A stretch of DNA of 36,107 nt from Candidatus Altimarinota bacterium (GCA_030683605.1 JAUXPL010000044.1:1-36107), one strand, 5' to 3'; numbered from the stretch's first letter, positions 1 through 10,291 are shown. Notes: generated from the letters alone by a model not told the origin. Translations and numbers: made by a program.

Positions 1-45
1 CCCTTTTCAAGGGAAGTGCCTGAAAGGCGATGGGTTACTTTGTAT
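1..45. repeat. Palindromic intergenic repeat, two-hairpin unit (cut by window edge)
   Basis: The first 36 bases match 29306-29341 and, in reverse orientation, 17707-17742. The unit holds two small hairpins: CCCTT-ttc-AAGGG, then a GCC/GGC stem around TGAAA. This copy differs from the one at 29306 by a paired C/G swap on both sides of the second stem, so base pairing is kept. The element probably continues to the left of the window. Confidence 0.8.
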
Positions 46-101
46 TTTTTGTTTATTCATAGTTTTTTGATTAATTTATATCCTATTTATTTTATATAAA
101 A

Positions 102-137
102 AAAGCAAAATAAAAAAATATTTTTTTATTTTGCTTT
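102..137 (-). terminator. Terminator of the superoxide reductase gene
   Basis: An inverted repeat (AAAGCAAAATAAAAA paired with TTTTTATTTTGCTTT) lies about 27 bases past the stop codon of the minus-strand gene and is followed by a T-run on that strand. It is nearly symmetric and could work in both directions. Confidence 0.65.
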
Positions 138-163
138 GACAAATTAATTATATATTTTAATAC

Positions 164-604
164 TTACTCATTCACAAATTTCTTACCCCAAACTCAATGC
201 AAACTACACTTTACTCTGATTTCATACTCATCTAAATCATCGAAATCAAACTCAATTCTTGCTTCATTTTCCATTTCTAAATACTTTTCATCTATCAAGT
301 CTCAATACTCATCATACAATCATACTGATGCTATCCTATGGTCTTCTCACATTGGATGAAGTTCTCATCATACTACTACTATTAATTTATCTCACTGTAT
401 AGTTACTTCTGGAAAATGTTCCAATTCAATAGAATCCATTATATCATCTTCAATATAATTTACCTCTTCTTCTATACCTTGAAAAGTATCATACTCTTCA
501 CAAACTGGACATTGTTCCAATATATCTCATATTTCTATCTCTTCTTCCATATCTCAAAATGCACTATCATAAATATAATTACAATTTGTACATAAATATT
601 TCAT
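164..604 (-). CDS. Rubredoxin-superoxide reductase fusion protein
   Basis: This 146-residue protein reduces superoxide to hydrogen peroxide, probably in the cytoplasm. An N-terminal rubredoxin-like iron site is visible as CTNC (5-8) and CPVC (32-35). The C-terminal half carries the full ligand set of the superoxide reductase Fe(His)4Cys centre: H63 (EHFPEV), H83 and H89 (HPMGEDH), C133 and H136 (CSLHGVW), with the family's 6- and 3-residue spacings. In classical desulfoferrodoxin the N-terminal domain is a desulforedoxin; here it looks like a true rubredoxin, so the electron donor is built in. Several glycines, including GG just before the HPM motif, are TGA codons, which is why the gene is invisible under the standard code. 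It is transcribed alone, divergently from the nucleotidyltransferase. The family assignment is firm; the electron path is inferred. Confidence 0.88.
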
Positions 605-655
605 AATTTTAGTTTAAATTATATAATGAAAACATTATAACAAATAATAAATAAA

Positions 656-1534
656 ATGAAACAAAATTTTGATAAAAAAATTCATGAAAGATTTAAATCA
701 TATTTTGGGATAAAAGAATCACCTTCCGAAATTGAAAAATGATTTTATAAAAAAACTGAAAAATATATTAAATATATTAAATGGATACCTTGAATAAGAA
801 TGATTTGAATCTGAAATAGTATATCCATGAACTCTGCAAATGCTGAATCTGATATAGATTTATTTATAGTCACAAGTCCTAATTCTATGTGGTTAAATAG
901 AATTATAATAACATTTATTTTTCAAATACTTTGAGTCAGAAAAAATGATAAATATCATGCAGGTAGATTTTGTCTCAGTTTTTTTGCTACTACTACTTGA
1001 TTGGATTTTTCAGACTGGAAAATAGAAAATGATATATATCTATATTTTTGGATAGTTTATTTCAAGCCAATATTAAATTATGATAATACTTACGAATTAT
1101 TTATAGAAAAAAATAGCTCCTGGGCTGATTTAAGCGAGTATAAAGATGTGATAGAAGATAACAAAAAATATATAAAAATAACCTCACCTCAATCCTCTCC
1201 TATAAGGAGAGGAAGCATAAGGAATTTACTTAAAAATTTTCCATTTATTCCCTCTCCTATAAGGATAACTGAGACAGGAGTGCTTGCACGACTATCTTCG
1301 AAGTTAGAACGGAGTAGAGGGCTAGGGTGAGGTTGTTTTGAGAGGAAAGAATGAAGTTGGTCTGAGTGGGTAAAGTGAGGTCTAAATATTCTCCTTAAAA
1401 AAATATTTCTCCCAAAAACATTAAAGCATTTTGAAAAAATATGAAAACCCTATTGAGTAATAATAAATGACAATTTGCTCAAATTTCATAACTGAGATAT
1501 AAGAAAAAAAATAAAAGAAGAGTTAGTTAAATAA
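656..1534 (+). CDS. Nucleotidyltransferase-fold protein with in-frame repeat insertion
   Basis: The product has 292 residues. Residues 53-70 carry the nucleotidyltransferase signature: GNS, a spacer, then SDIDLF with the two metal-binding aspartates, as in MNT/KNT-type and DNA polymerase beta-like enzymes. The substrate cannot be told. Residues about 175-226 are translated from a palindromic repeat (1180-1334) of the kind found in spacers across this window. The frame stays open through it, partly because TGA at its right end is read as glycine, and the normal AT-rich coding character resumes up to the stop. The gene is therefore either intact with a repeat-derived insert, like Rickettsia palindromic elements, or a recent casualty. 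The start at 656 is the first ATG of the open frame, 52 bases from the divergent superoxide reductase start. Confidence 0.7.
1180..1334. repeat. Palindromic repeat inside the nucleotidyltransferase gene
   Basis: The element is bounded by the inverted ends AACCTCACC and GGTGAGGTT. It contains an internal perfect stem TCCTCTCCT/AGGAGAGGA and a second half ending GAGGGCTAGGGTGAGGTT. That ending is shared with the intergenic copy at 13098-13174. It is much richer in G+C than the surrounding coding sequence. Confidence 0.85.
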
Positions 1535-1548
1535 ACTAGCTCTTCTTT
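1514..1548. terminator. Bidirectional terminator between convergent genes
   Basis: The inverted repeat AAAGAAGAG..TTAGTT / AACTAG..CTCTTCTTT overlaps the stop codons of both convergent genes, with an A-run on one side and T-rich sequence on the other. It is likely shared by both. Confidence 0.6.
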
Positions 1549-2831
1549 ACTTCAATTTTTCAAATCTTATGGTCTTCAATATTAGTAACAATAAAATCTA
1601 TTTTACTATGTTTATCTTCGCTATCACTAACAAAATTAAATGTAATAGTTTCTCATTTTTCTGGATATCTTTCAAGCTCATGAGTAATTATGTAACTAAT
1701 TGTTTCTCAGTCAAATTCTTTCTCATCTAGTCAGATATCTTTTAATCATAATCAAAATTTATCAAGTAAATCTTGCATCATAACATCTGGTTCTACCATA
1801 AATGTTCACTTAGCTGTTTTCTTTATATCTTCTACTTCTTTATCTGTTTCATCTCTTATTTCTCAAAATACTTCTTCTACAATATCTTCTATAGTAATCA
1901 ATCAAGCTACTCAACCATATTCATCTAATACAATAGACATAATTTTATTAGAGTTTTGAAAATTTTCTAATAATTTAGGTATTGTTAGATTTAAAGGAAT
2001 CTTCATAACTTTATTAAGAGTAAGTTCTGATAACTTTGTATCTGATTTTCAATTTTTAAAATGTATTAATAAATCCCTAGCTGTTACAAAATTATCTATT
2101 TTATCAATAGTTTCAGTATATATTGGTATCCTACTATGAGTATGTGATAGAAAAAAATCAATAGCTTCAATAACTGTTTTATCAGAAGACAATGCTTCTA
2201 TCTTTACTCTAGGAGTCATTATTTCATCTACATATGTATCATCCAATTCCAAAATACTTTTAATCTTTTTATGTTCTTCTATTTCCAATGTTCATGAATC
2301 TCTTCACATATCTATAAAACTCTCCAATTCTTCATCTGTAAGTGTTTCTACTTTTCATTTAGTAGAAAATAATCTAATAATCACTTCTATAAAAGTAATT
2401 ATAGGATATAAAACAAGCATAACTACTTTATAAAAAGGAGCAACAGATAATGCAATTCCAGATGCATTTTTTGATGCAATACTTTTTGGTAAAATTTCTC
2501 AAAACATTAATAATAGAAATGTTATTATTCATGCGGATATTCATATAACTGTTGATTGTGGTATTCACATCGAATCAGCAATATTAATAGCTATTGAAGT
2601 AGCTAATGAGGCTGTATAAACATTTACTAAATTATTTCAAATAAGAATAGTTATAAGCAATCTATCATTATTTTGCTTAATTCTCTTAAGTGATTTAGCT
2701 CAATATTTTCACTGTTTTACTAAAGAATCAATTTTATGTGAAGGTAAACTCATCAATGCTAATTCTGTACCTGAAAAAAATGCAGAAAGTAAAAATAGTA
2801 CAATAAATAAAAGTATGAGTAAAGGATCCAT
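1536..2831 (-). CDS. CorC/HlyC-type membrane protein (CNNM/DUF21 domain plus CBS pair)
   Basis: This 431-residue integral membrane protein belongs to the CNNM/CorC family, linked to magnesium or cobalt efflux and often misnamed hemolysin. The N-terminal part (about 1-190) has hydrophobic segments, starting with a signal-anchor-like stretch (LLILLFIVLFLLSAFFSGTE), and the DUF21 features SAFFSGTELA and MFGEILPKSIA. It is followed by the family's EIMTPR motif and a CBS-domain pair (about 195-325). A C-terminal CorC_HlyC domain (about 345-425) is also present. The stop overlaps the terminator shared with the neighbouring gene. It appears monocistronic. The family is certain; the transported ion is not known. 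Confidence 0.85.
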
Positions 2832-2921
2832 AAAGTATAGTTAATATATAATAAAAGATATCCAATTAAATAAGGATATCTATTTAAGTTGATTTTATCT
2901 GTTTTTTGTACTTTGTAAAGA

Positions 2922-4088
2922 CTATTTTGTAAAAAATAATTCTGTTTCTTTTGAAATATATTTTCAATTATTATCTATAATTATTTCATTTCACATATAT
3001 CTGAAAAAATTACTATTACTATCGTCTATTGGATTTATATATATTCAAGTTCATGTTGAAGACTCTCCTCTGATATTATAAATTAAAGTACCTGTTCAAG
3101 TTGATTTCACAAACAATGCATAATCATTGTTTGTGAAATCAAAATCATATTCATTTCATGTTATATTTCATGATAATGAAAGTACTCATCAATTATTCTG
3201 TAAATATCAAATATTTGCTATACTAGTTCAGTCCAATTTTTCTTTTATAATAAGTTCATTAAAATTATTATAACTATTTCTATCAAATTTAACTAATTTA
3301 ATATCAAAACTCTTATCTATATCTATATATAAATATGCAGATGTAGTATCTCATATTTTTATATTTAAACTATCATTATTATTAGTATTATCATCTATTA
3401 TTTTATTAGTTTTGCTAGTATTCCAAAAAACTTTTTTATATCAAAAACTTGGTGAGATAAATCAGTAAAACATTTTTCTAGCTACTACATCATCATCTTG
3501 CCAATTATTAGGATAATAAACTCATGTAGAAGTATTTCAAGTAGAAGTAACTCTATAATTATCACTATTGAAATTATCATCATATCAATCTCAAATATTA
3601 TAGTTAAATCAAGAAAAATCAATCAAAGTACTGTCTGTATCCGAAAAATTTGATAATCATAATCATCATGATAAAGTAACTAAATATCAATTATATTCTG
3701 CAGTTGAAAAATCAGTAAATCAAGTATTAAAATATATTTTTAATTCATCTCAAAAATAATCTCACAAACAATAAATAGATCAGCTACTTACTAAGGTAGT
3801 ACCTATTTGGTCAGTATTTATAGTTCAACTCATAGTTACTCAAGTACCTGTTGGGCATCAAATATTATCTATAAATCAACTTCAATTTGAGTTTTTATCT
3901 TTATGCAATTTTATAGATATCTCAGAATCATTTGATATATTTGTCAATACTTTACTCTCTACTTCAAAATAATCAGATATATTAAATAAAAAAGAATTAT
4001 TATTTAAAATGATAGTTGCAAATATAACCGATATAGTAACTAAAAAAAGTACATAGATAAATACTACTGCTCTTTTTTCTTTTTTCAT
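2922..4088 (-). CDS. PilX-like surface protein, probable minor pilus component
   Basis: The product has 388 residues. It starts with a short basic segment (MKKEKR) and one hydrophobic helix at residues 8-30, without the FTLxE prepilin motif. This layout recalls PilX/GspK-type pilus tip proteins. The remainder is a long, Asn/Ser/Thr/Gly-rich extracellular region with aromatic residues and a CPTGTC pair that could form a disulfide. The upstream gene ends 3 bases before this start and encodes a clear prepilin-like protein, so the two form an operon. A perfect 16-bp inverted repeat lies inside the coding sequence at 3103-3140. No enzymatic domain was recognised. Membership of the pilus is inferred from the N-terminus and the operon. 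Confidence 0.6.
3103..3140. repeat. Perfect inverted repeat within a coding region
   Basis: Two 16-base arms, GATTTCACAAACAATG and CATTGTTTGTGAAATC, pair perfectly around a 6-base loop. They lie inside the PilX-like gene, well away from its stop. Such a stem is unexpected by chance in AT-rich coding DNA. Confidence 0.85.
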
Positions 4089-4091
4089 AAA

Positions 4092-4757
4092 TTAAAAATC
4101 AATATTAAATTTTTTAAGATTATCTCTAGGTAGATCATTCCAATATTGTCATACTAAATTGTTTTGAAAATCTTTGTTTATTAAAACATTTATTTCAAAA
4201 ATTTCTCAAGAATTATATGATTCAAATGATAAATCTTGTAATTTTAAATCTGAAAAAATATTGTCATCTTGGAATATTAATTCATATATATTACTTACAT
4301 CCATATCTATATCTAATAATTCTTCATTAGATATTTTTCTAAATCATATTCATCTATTTTCATAAATAGTATTATCTGTATCCAATTTATTATCCGCCAA
4401 GTTAACTGCTCAAATTAATATTCAATTTTCTCAAGTAACATCTCTCATCAAAAATACATCACTTCAAGTAGAAGTATTATCTACAATTATTCATCAAGTA
4501 ATATATACATTACGATAATTATTTAGTTTATATGTAAAATCATAAAAATCATACATTAATACTGTTTCTTTTTTTGAGTCTGAAATTCAACTAGATATAT
4601 CACTTAAAAAAATAAATATAAAACTTAAAATAATTCATGAAATAAATGTTGCAATTACTACTTCTGGTAAAGTAAATGCTTTATTATTTATAAAATTTAT
4701 TGATTTAAATATATTAGCACCTTTAAATATTTTTTTTAATTTTATTTTATTTAACAT
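4092..4757 (-). CDS. Type IV prepilin-like minor pilin
   Basis: The product has 221 residues. After a basic leader of about 33 residues comes the class III signal KAFTLPEVVIATFISG: cleavage would fall before F, and E is at position +5 of the mature protein. A hydrophobic helix of about 20 residues follows, as in PilW/PilV-like minor pilins. The C-terminal part is soluble, acidic and not recognisable. It is the first gene of a two-gene minus-strand operon with the PilX-like gene and is divergent from another prepilin-like gene at 4822. The leader is longer than usual, so a later start is possible. Confidence 0.75.
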
Positions 4758-4821
4758 TTTTATCTTTACAAAAAATATAATTTTTATAAACTAATTGTAA
4801 TAATTTTTTTCTAAATTCAAA

Positions 4822-5259
4822 ATGATAAAAAATAATTTCTGAGAATCATTGATTTGAGTAATAATATGAATTTTTATTCTATCTTTTATTGTCTTATGAA
4901 TTACAAATTTACTCATAAATAGTAAAAATATTATTAATACTTATGAAAATAAAAAAATTATTAACCTAATAAAAAATAATTCTGAAAACATATTAAAAAA
5001 AATAAATACCGAAGATATTCAGGAAACTGAAGTTTTTTATCTATATAAAGATATCATAAATAAAGAATTTGTAATATTTACTTGATCTACAAATGTATGA
5101 TATAAATATATAGATGAATTTGGTAACAAAATAGATAATCTAGAATCCTTTGATTGAGATATTTATTCTAGAATATTTTGGGCTGAAAGAGATGATAATT
5201 CACTTTGAAATAATCATCAAATTATAAAAATGAGTATAAAAAAATTACTAAAAAACTAA
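4822..5259 (+). CDS. Small prepilin-like protein
   Basis: This 145-residue protein has the N-terminus MIKNNFGESLIGVIIGIFIL, resembling the PilV/minor pilin pattern in which a glycine precedes the cleavage site (here TGA) and a hydrophobic helix follows. The helix covers residues about 10-30; the rest is a small polar domain. It is divergent from the prepilin operon at 4757 and ends at a strong terminator. It is probably a minor pilin processed by the prepilin peptidase. The mature part carries no recognised domain. Confidence 0.6.
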
Positions 5260-5287
5260 TACAACAAATGTTGTATTAGTTTTTTTA
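5251..5287 (+). terminator. Intrinsic terminator
   Basis: Stem AAACTAATACAAC / GTTGTATTAGTTT around a 4-base loop (aaat), followed by a T-run, overlapping the stop codon of the prepilin-like gene. Confidence 0.85.
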
Positions 5288-5316
5288 AAATAAAAAAATG
5301 TCTTCTAATTTGGATT

Positions 5317-5691
5317 TTATTGTAATTGTTCTCTTAATTCTGATTCTTGTCTATTTTTTTCTAATTGATCACTTAAATCTGATTTTTGTCTATTTTTTTC
5401 TTTGCGCTCTTTTTTTCTTAAATCAGCAGTCTTTTTTGCTTCTTCTATTCTTTCTTCTAAACTTTTAATAGGTTCTCAGATATTTCATGTTGAAGTAATT
5501 CAAGTTAAATCATTATTTATACTTCCTGTAGAAGTATCTCATGTAGAAGTTTCAATTACTTTAATAGTGTCATTTTTTGAAATATTTATATTAGAATTCT
5601 CTTTTACTTTATTATCTTCATTTTGAATTTCAGATGAATTAGTACAAGAAACTAAAGTAAACATAATTATTAATAAAAGTATCTTTTTCAT
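5317..5691 (-). CDS. Small lipoprotein with coiled-coil tail
   Basis: This 124-residue protein has a lipoprotein signal: MKK, a hydrophobic core, then the lipobox LVSC with cysteine 16 as the lipid anchor. A Thr/Ser/Asn/Gly-rich linker follows. The C-terminal 45 residues are highly charged and helical, with two near repeats (KNRQKSDLSDQLE and KNRQESELREQLQ), so probably coiled coil. It is the third gene after 9-residue-scale spacing of the surface-protein operon at 7476-5723, 31 bases after the YadA-like gene. It might tether or space that protein at the membrane; this is inference. No known family was recognised. Confidence 0.65.
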
Positions 5692-5722
5692 ATATAATTT
5701 TAATAAATAAAATATTATAATA

Positions 5723-6784
5723 TTAATTATCTAATTGTATCCAAGTTGTTCAATCACATCAATAGAAATGTTTTCAACTACTATCATATCTAATAGATCA
5801 TTCATTAGATGAATTACATGTAGTGTCTGTTGCAACTCATATTTTTAATGATCAATTAACTGTTAATTTATTAGTTGCGAAATCTCAATGTATTAAAGGA
5901 GATGAAGTATTACTATTGTCTATATATAGCTTATTAGAACCTAGTTCATTATATCAAACTTGGTGTCAAATAAATACATTTCAACTTCATCTAGTATTAT
6001 ATCAAGCATGTTTTCATACTACTGTATTTAAACTACCAGTCGAATTAGTATATAATGAAAATGCTCATAATGAAGTATTTCCTTCACAATAAGTACATCA
6101 AATCAAAGAGTTATGTCATACTGCTGTACTATAACTTCAAGTACTATTATTACGTAAAGAACGTTGTCATAAAGCTACATTGGCATGTCAAGAAATATTA
6201 TCTCTCAATGATGACATTCACATTGCAATATTGGATTGTCAAGTTTCATTTTCTTCCAATGCTCAATCTCATATAGCTATATTTAAATATCATGTTGTAT
6301 TATATAATAAAGCTATAGTTCATATTGCAATATTTGACCATCAAGTAGTATTAGAAGCAAGTGCCGCGACTCAAATTGCAACATTATCTCTTCAAGTTGT
6401 GTTTTCATATAATGTTTCAACTCAAATTGCAGTATTTCAATATCAAGTAGTGTTAGAAAATAATGACATATTTCATATACCAACATTGGCATTTCAAGTA
6501 TTACTTAATCAGGTCATATCTCAAAAAAACATATTATTACCATCTACTATTACATCGCTTAAATCATTAAGTGATAATAAAGACATAAATGTAACTTTTA
6601 ATTTTCACTCTGTATCAAATATTTTTGTAAATATGTCTCAAAATAATCATGAGATAATTGAACCTCATCTCAAATAATTTATACTATTTTTTACATCCAA
6701 TTGATCATCTGCAAAAACAGATTTTCATAGTAAACTTATTATCAATAAAGTTAATATTATTTTTGTTTTCATTTTTGTTTTCAT
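5723..6784 (-). CDS. Secreted YadA-head-like repeat protein (probable adhesin)
   Basis: The product has 353 residues with a cleavable-type signal peptide (residues 1-25, ending SVFA). From about residue 95 to 230 it carries 17-residue repeats of the form NTTGxxNxAIGxxALxx, six of them in exact register, the pattern of YadA-type trimeric autotransporter heads and related phage tail-fibre modules. Almost every repeat glycine is TGA. After the repeats comes a short TC..C segment and a C-terminal module (CNSSNEGSIRYD, then CDGTTWIQL) often seen in surface and tail-fibre proteins. No membrane beta-barrel anchor or LPXTG is visible, so attachment may depend on the neighbouring proteins. It is preceded by the anchored protein at 6790 (5-base gap) and followed by a lipoprotein. 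The start at 6784 is chosen over an in-frame ATG at 6772. Confidence 0.8.
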
Positions 6785-6789
6785 TTTTA

Positions 6790-7476
6790 TTATTTAATTA
6801 TATAAAATATAGATTCTTTTACTGTTTCAGTTTGAATTAAATCTCATCAAAAAGTATTTAAATTTTGTTCATTATTTATATTATAAGTATTTTGTTCTAT
6901 TTCTGTTGTATCATTATTAAAAATATAATTTGTTATTTTTTCAAATAAACTTTCAACTTCAACTACTATTTGTATATCTATTCATTCAAAATTTTGAAAT
7001 CATATAATTTTTGAATAAGCTTTTCAATGTAATTTTCAATCAATACTACAAAAATAAACAAAATTATTTAAATCATAGTCAAAATCAATATATCACACAA
7101 ATTCATTATAAGCTTTTCATCATAATTTATATCAATATCATGTATTACATTTATCTGTTGATCATATTATTTTTACATTTTTAGTCTTATCATTTGACCA
7201 ATCCAATTTAAAATATCAATATAAGTTATCATAATAATATCCTTTAAAATAATTTTTTATAATTGTTGAATTATTTTCATCATTTACATAATATCATTGT
7301 TTATCTGTAACTCATGTAAAACTTATAATTGAATTATTAGATCATACTTGTGTAGATGTTTGTGGAGTTATCAAAAATAATGTAAAAGTAGCATATACAC
7401 TTGAAAACATAAAAAAAGATGCAAAAATATATATTTTTTTTCTATTTAAAAACTTTTTTATTTGTTGTTTTTTCAT
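6790..7476 (-). CDS. Membrane-anchored surface protein with GxAY-type repeats
   Basis: This 228-residue protein has a basic N-terminus and one hydrophobic helix (about residues 15-36), giving an N-in signal anchor or signal peptide. The soluble part has two similar segments, GKAYNEFVGYIDF and GKAYSKIIGFQNF. They resemble the G-A-W/Y..G-W/Y-I repeats common in CPR surface proteins. Two cysteines (KCNTG, YFCSID) may pair. It is the first gene of an operon with the YadA-like gene (5-base gap) and the lipoprotein. It is divergent from a pilin gene at 7566. The function is unknown. Confidence 0.6.
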
Positions 7477-7565
7477 TACTTATTAATATAATTAGTAAAA
7501 TAAGTAAAATAATAATAACATAAATATTATTTAAAACCAAATTTTTAATATTAAAAAATATACAT

Positions 7566-8366
7566 ATGAAATTAAAGAATAAAATATCATTTTACAATTC
7601 TTTGAATTATAAATGATTTACATTAGTTGAGCTAATTATAACAATTACAATTATAGCTATTTTATCTACTATAGGATTTAATTCTTACGTTTGATACTTA
7701 TGAGAAGCTAGAGATTCTGAGAGAAAAGCAAATATGTGAGAAATAAAAACAGCACTAAAACTATATAAACAAAAAAGATGATCTTACCCATTACCATGAA
7801 AAACATTTAATATTACTAATAGTGGTGTTTTAGTAGCTATTCAATGATTACTAAATGAAGATGTTACTCTTAATACAATGGATAAGATACCAACAGATCC
7901 TTATACTAGTAAGAATTATTTTTATAGTATAACTAAAAATAAACAAGAAGCAGAAGTAGCTTTGACTTTAGAAAATTGAGAATTTCCAATTGCATTATTA
8001 GATTGAGATTATAAAACAGTTTCAAAAAATGTATTACCTTGAATAATATTAGCTACTTGATCTACTTCATCAATAGAAATACATACTTGAGTATTAGATT
8101 GATCAAATAATAGAAATTTATTTATATTAAATTGATGAATAAATCTAGCTTATAGTATTGCTAGACCTTATAATGTATATAGTGCATGAGAAAATATAGA
8201 TACTGTATTAATATCAGGTAATATAAAATTTTGGCAAAATAGTGATTTCAGAACTTGTGATGAGATTTCTGAAGCATGAAAATTAATACATACAACTTGA
8301 ACAGAACAATATCAAATACTAGATGAAACTTGATATTTATCAAACACTTGATGTATTCTTCCATAA
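7566..8366 (+). CDS. Type IV pilin (class III signal)
   Basis: The product has 266 residues. The leader has 17 residues and ends KG (the G is TGA), followed by FTLVELIITITIIAILSTIG: canonical prepilin cleavage with glutamate at +5 and the helical spine. The sequence after the helix (EARDSERKANMGEIKTALKLY) is typical of Gram-positive and CPR type IV pilins with the PxDP element, here IPTDPYT. Two cysteines (RTCDE, NTGCILP) near the C-terminus suggest the D-region disulfide. It is monocistronic with its own terminator. It uses TGA for most glycines, unlike the pilin at 18217, so it is probably a less abundant pilin. Confidence 0.88.
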
Positions 8367-8403
8367 AAAAAATGTTTTTCTTTAAAAGAAAAACATTTTT
8401 TTT
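8365..8403. terminator. Strong terminator, probably shared by convergent genes
   Basis: Stem AAAAAATGTTTTTCTTT / AAAGAAAAACATTTTTT with T-runs on both strands. It sits directly between the convergent pilin (plus) and pseudopilin-propeller (minus) genes. Confidence 0.85.
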
Positions 8404-10270
8404 ATGTGATTATATTTCAAGAAGCATCAATAGTATCTAGTCATCCATTAGTAAAAATCAATATATTTCAATTATCATCCTCTGTTATCAAAAATACATA
8501 ATTTCATAATAATCAATCTCAAGTGTCATAATTTGTCCAAGATGATCAATTAAATTTTGATACACCTCATGTAGTTCAAACCCGTATATTTCAGCTAGAA
8601 TCCTCAAACAAATAAGTTATATTATTATTTATTAATCATCATGAAGTATTAGCTGTAGTGTATGTTGTCCAAGATGTTCAAGAATTTGAAGTTATTCATA
8701 TTCATCATTGAGTTCATACCCATACTTTAGAATTAGAATCTTCAAATATATATTTTACTATATGATTTGGTAGATTTCAAGCATTATAATTCTCTACTGT
8801 TCAATCTGACATTTTATATCTATCTACTCATTTAGAATTAGTTCAAAACCATACATATCAAGCTGAATCATTGTATATAGCTGTAATATTATTATGTGTT
8901 ATTCATGAACTTTTTCTTGTATAATCAGTCCATACTTCTCAATTATATGATGTAGCTCATTGATTAGTTCAAATCCAAACTACTCAATTACTATCTGTAT
9001 ATATATATTGAATATGAGAATTTTTTAAAATTGTTTTATTATATGTAAACCAAACATCATCACTTTTATCTACAAAGTCTCATAAAACTAGTTTATTAAT
9101 TCCATTACTTGTTCATATCCAATAATCTCAGTTATTATCTTGATTAACTGATGTAATATGATTAAGTACCAATCAACTATCTTGTTTTTTATATACTACC
9201 CAATTTATTCAATCAAAAAATGCAATTCAATTATTTGTACCAAATACAAAATTTCAATCATCATCTTGATATACTGCTGTTATCTGATTTCATGGTAAAT
9301 TAGAAATATCAATATTTAATACATTTACAACAAAAAATGTAAGAAAATCTACTTTTCAACACTCTACAAAATATTTAAGCTTGAAATTTATCAAATCACA
9401 AGCAAGTATTTTTATTTTATTTGACGGTTCAGGAGAAAATAAATCAGTATCATCTAATCTATTTACAGATATAGATTTTCACAATATACTTCAACTATAT
9501 GCTAGTCTAACATTTTGTAATAATCAAACTTGATTATATGTTTCTCTTAAATCACTTACAATTCAACTATATAATAACAAATTATTAGGTGCGAAATCTA
9601 TATTTTCATCAAAACTATATTTAGTTCAAGAATAACTAGCAGGAATATTTCAGTAATCATTATATACCAAATTATTATTATTTAATATATCTACTATATC
9701 TAATGATGATAAATCACTTGATACAATTGAAGGTAAAGCTAAAACATAAGTAAGTCAATTTAATTGTATAGAAATCAATTCTCAATTATAATTTCATTTT
9801 ACAATTGCTATTCATTTTGTTTTTCATTTTTCTGCAGCAGATACTTGAGAATGAAGTTTATTATATGCTACTAATCAGGGTCTTTCCTCCAAAACTCATG
9901 CAATAGAATATTCTCTTCTAGAATTTTTTAAAGAATAAGTATATTGATTTTTAGTTAATGGATCATAAACTCATTTAGAATATCATACCAAATTACTTAC
10001 ATCATCTCAAAATGTTCACTGTTTCCATAATTCTGATCAAGAATATGTAATATTTACTCAATTAGTCGGATCAGGATAAAATCAACTTCTAATTACATAA
10101 GATCATAATCATGTTTCTATATTTTGTAATTCTACAAGTCTAGATGAATCCCTTACTGAAACTAGATAAGATTTATAAGATAACAATGAAATTACTGACA
10201 AAATAGCTATAACAGTAATAACAATTATTAATTCAATAACACTTATTCCCTTTTTATTGATATTTTTCAT
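8402..10270 (-). CDS. Pseudopilin fused to a regulator-type beta-propeller
   Basis: This large protein has 622 residues. The N-terminus (NKKGISVIELIIVITVIAIL) is a class III prepilin signal with glutamate at +5 and a pilin helix, followed by a pilin-like region (KSYLVSVRDSSRLVELQNIE, a PDPTN segment). From about residue 330 to 615 it carries at least six repeats of the form ITxxxxDxxGxxWxGTxxG, the two-component-regulator propeller (Reg_prop) motif; examples are NGDYWIGTSNGI, NGVVWIGTNQGA and AGYVWFGTNSKG. A pilin anchor with a full propeller would display a ligand-binding or sensing head on the pilus or cell surface. It follows hisS by 21 bases and may be co-transcribed. Most glycines are TGA. 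The domain calls are firm; the role is inferred. Confidence 0.85.
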
Positions 10271-10291
10271 TAAATTAACATAAATTAATAA

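Noticed and set aside
1001-1330. Apparent 109-residue open frame under the standard code
   Set aside because: It is only the central part of the nucleotidyltransferase gene (656-1534) between in-frame TGA codons, which are glycine here.
5850-6480. Regularly spaced 51-base repeats that could suggest a CRISPR array
   Set aside because: The repeats are imperfect, have no unique spacers and translate into 17-residue protein repeats in a single open frame.
5823-6677. Several overlapping plus-strand open frames
   Set aside because: They are antisense shadows of the YadA-like repeat gene; its regular 51-base repeats make long complementary frames. The minus-strand reading gives a signal peptide and recognisable repeats.
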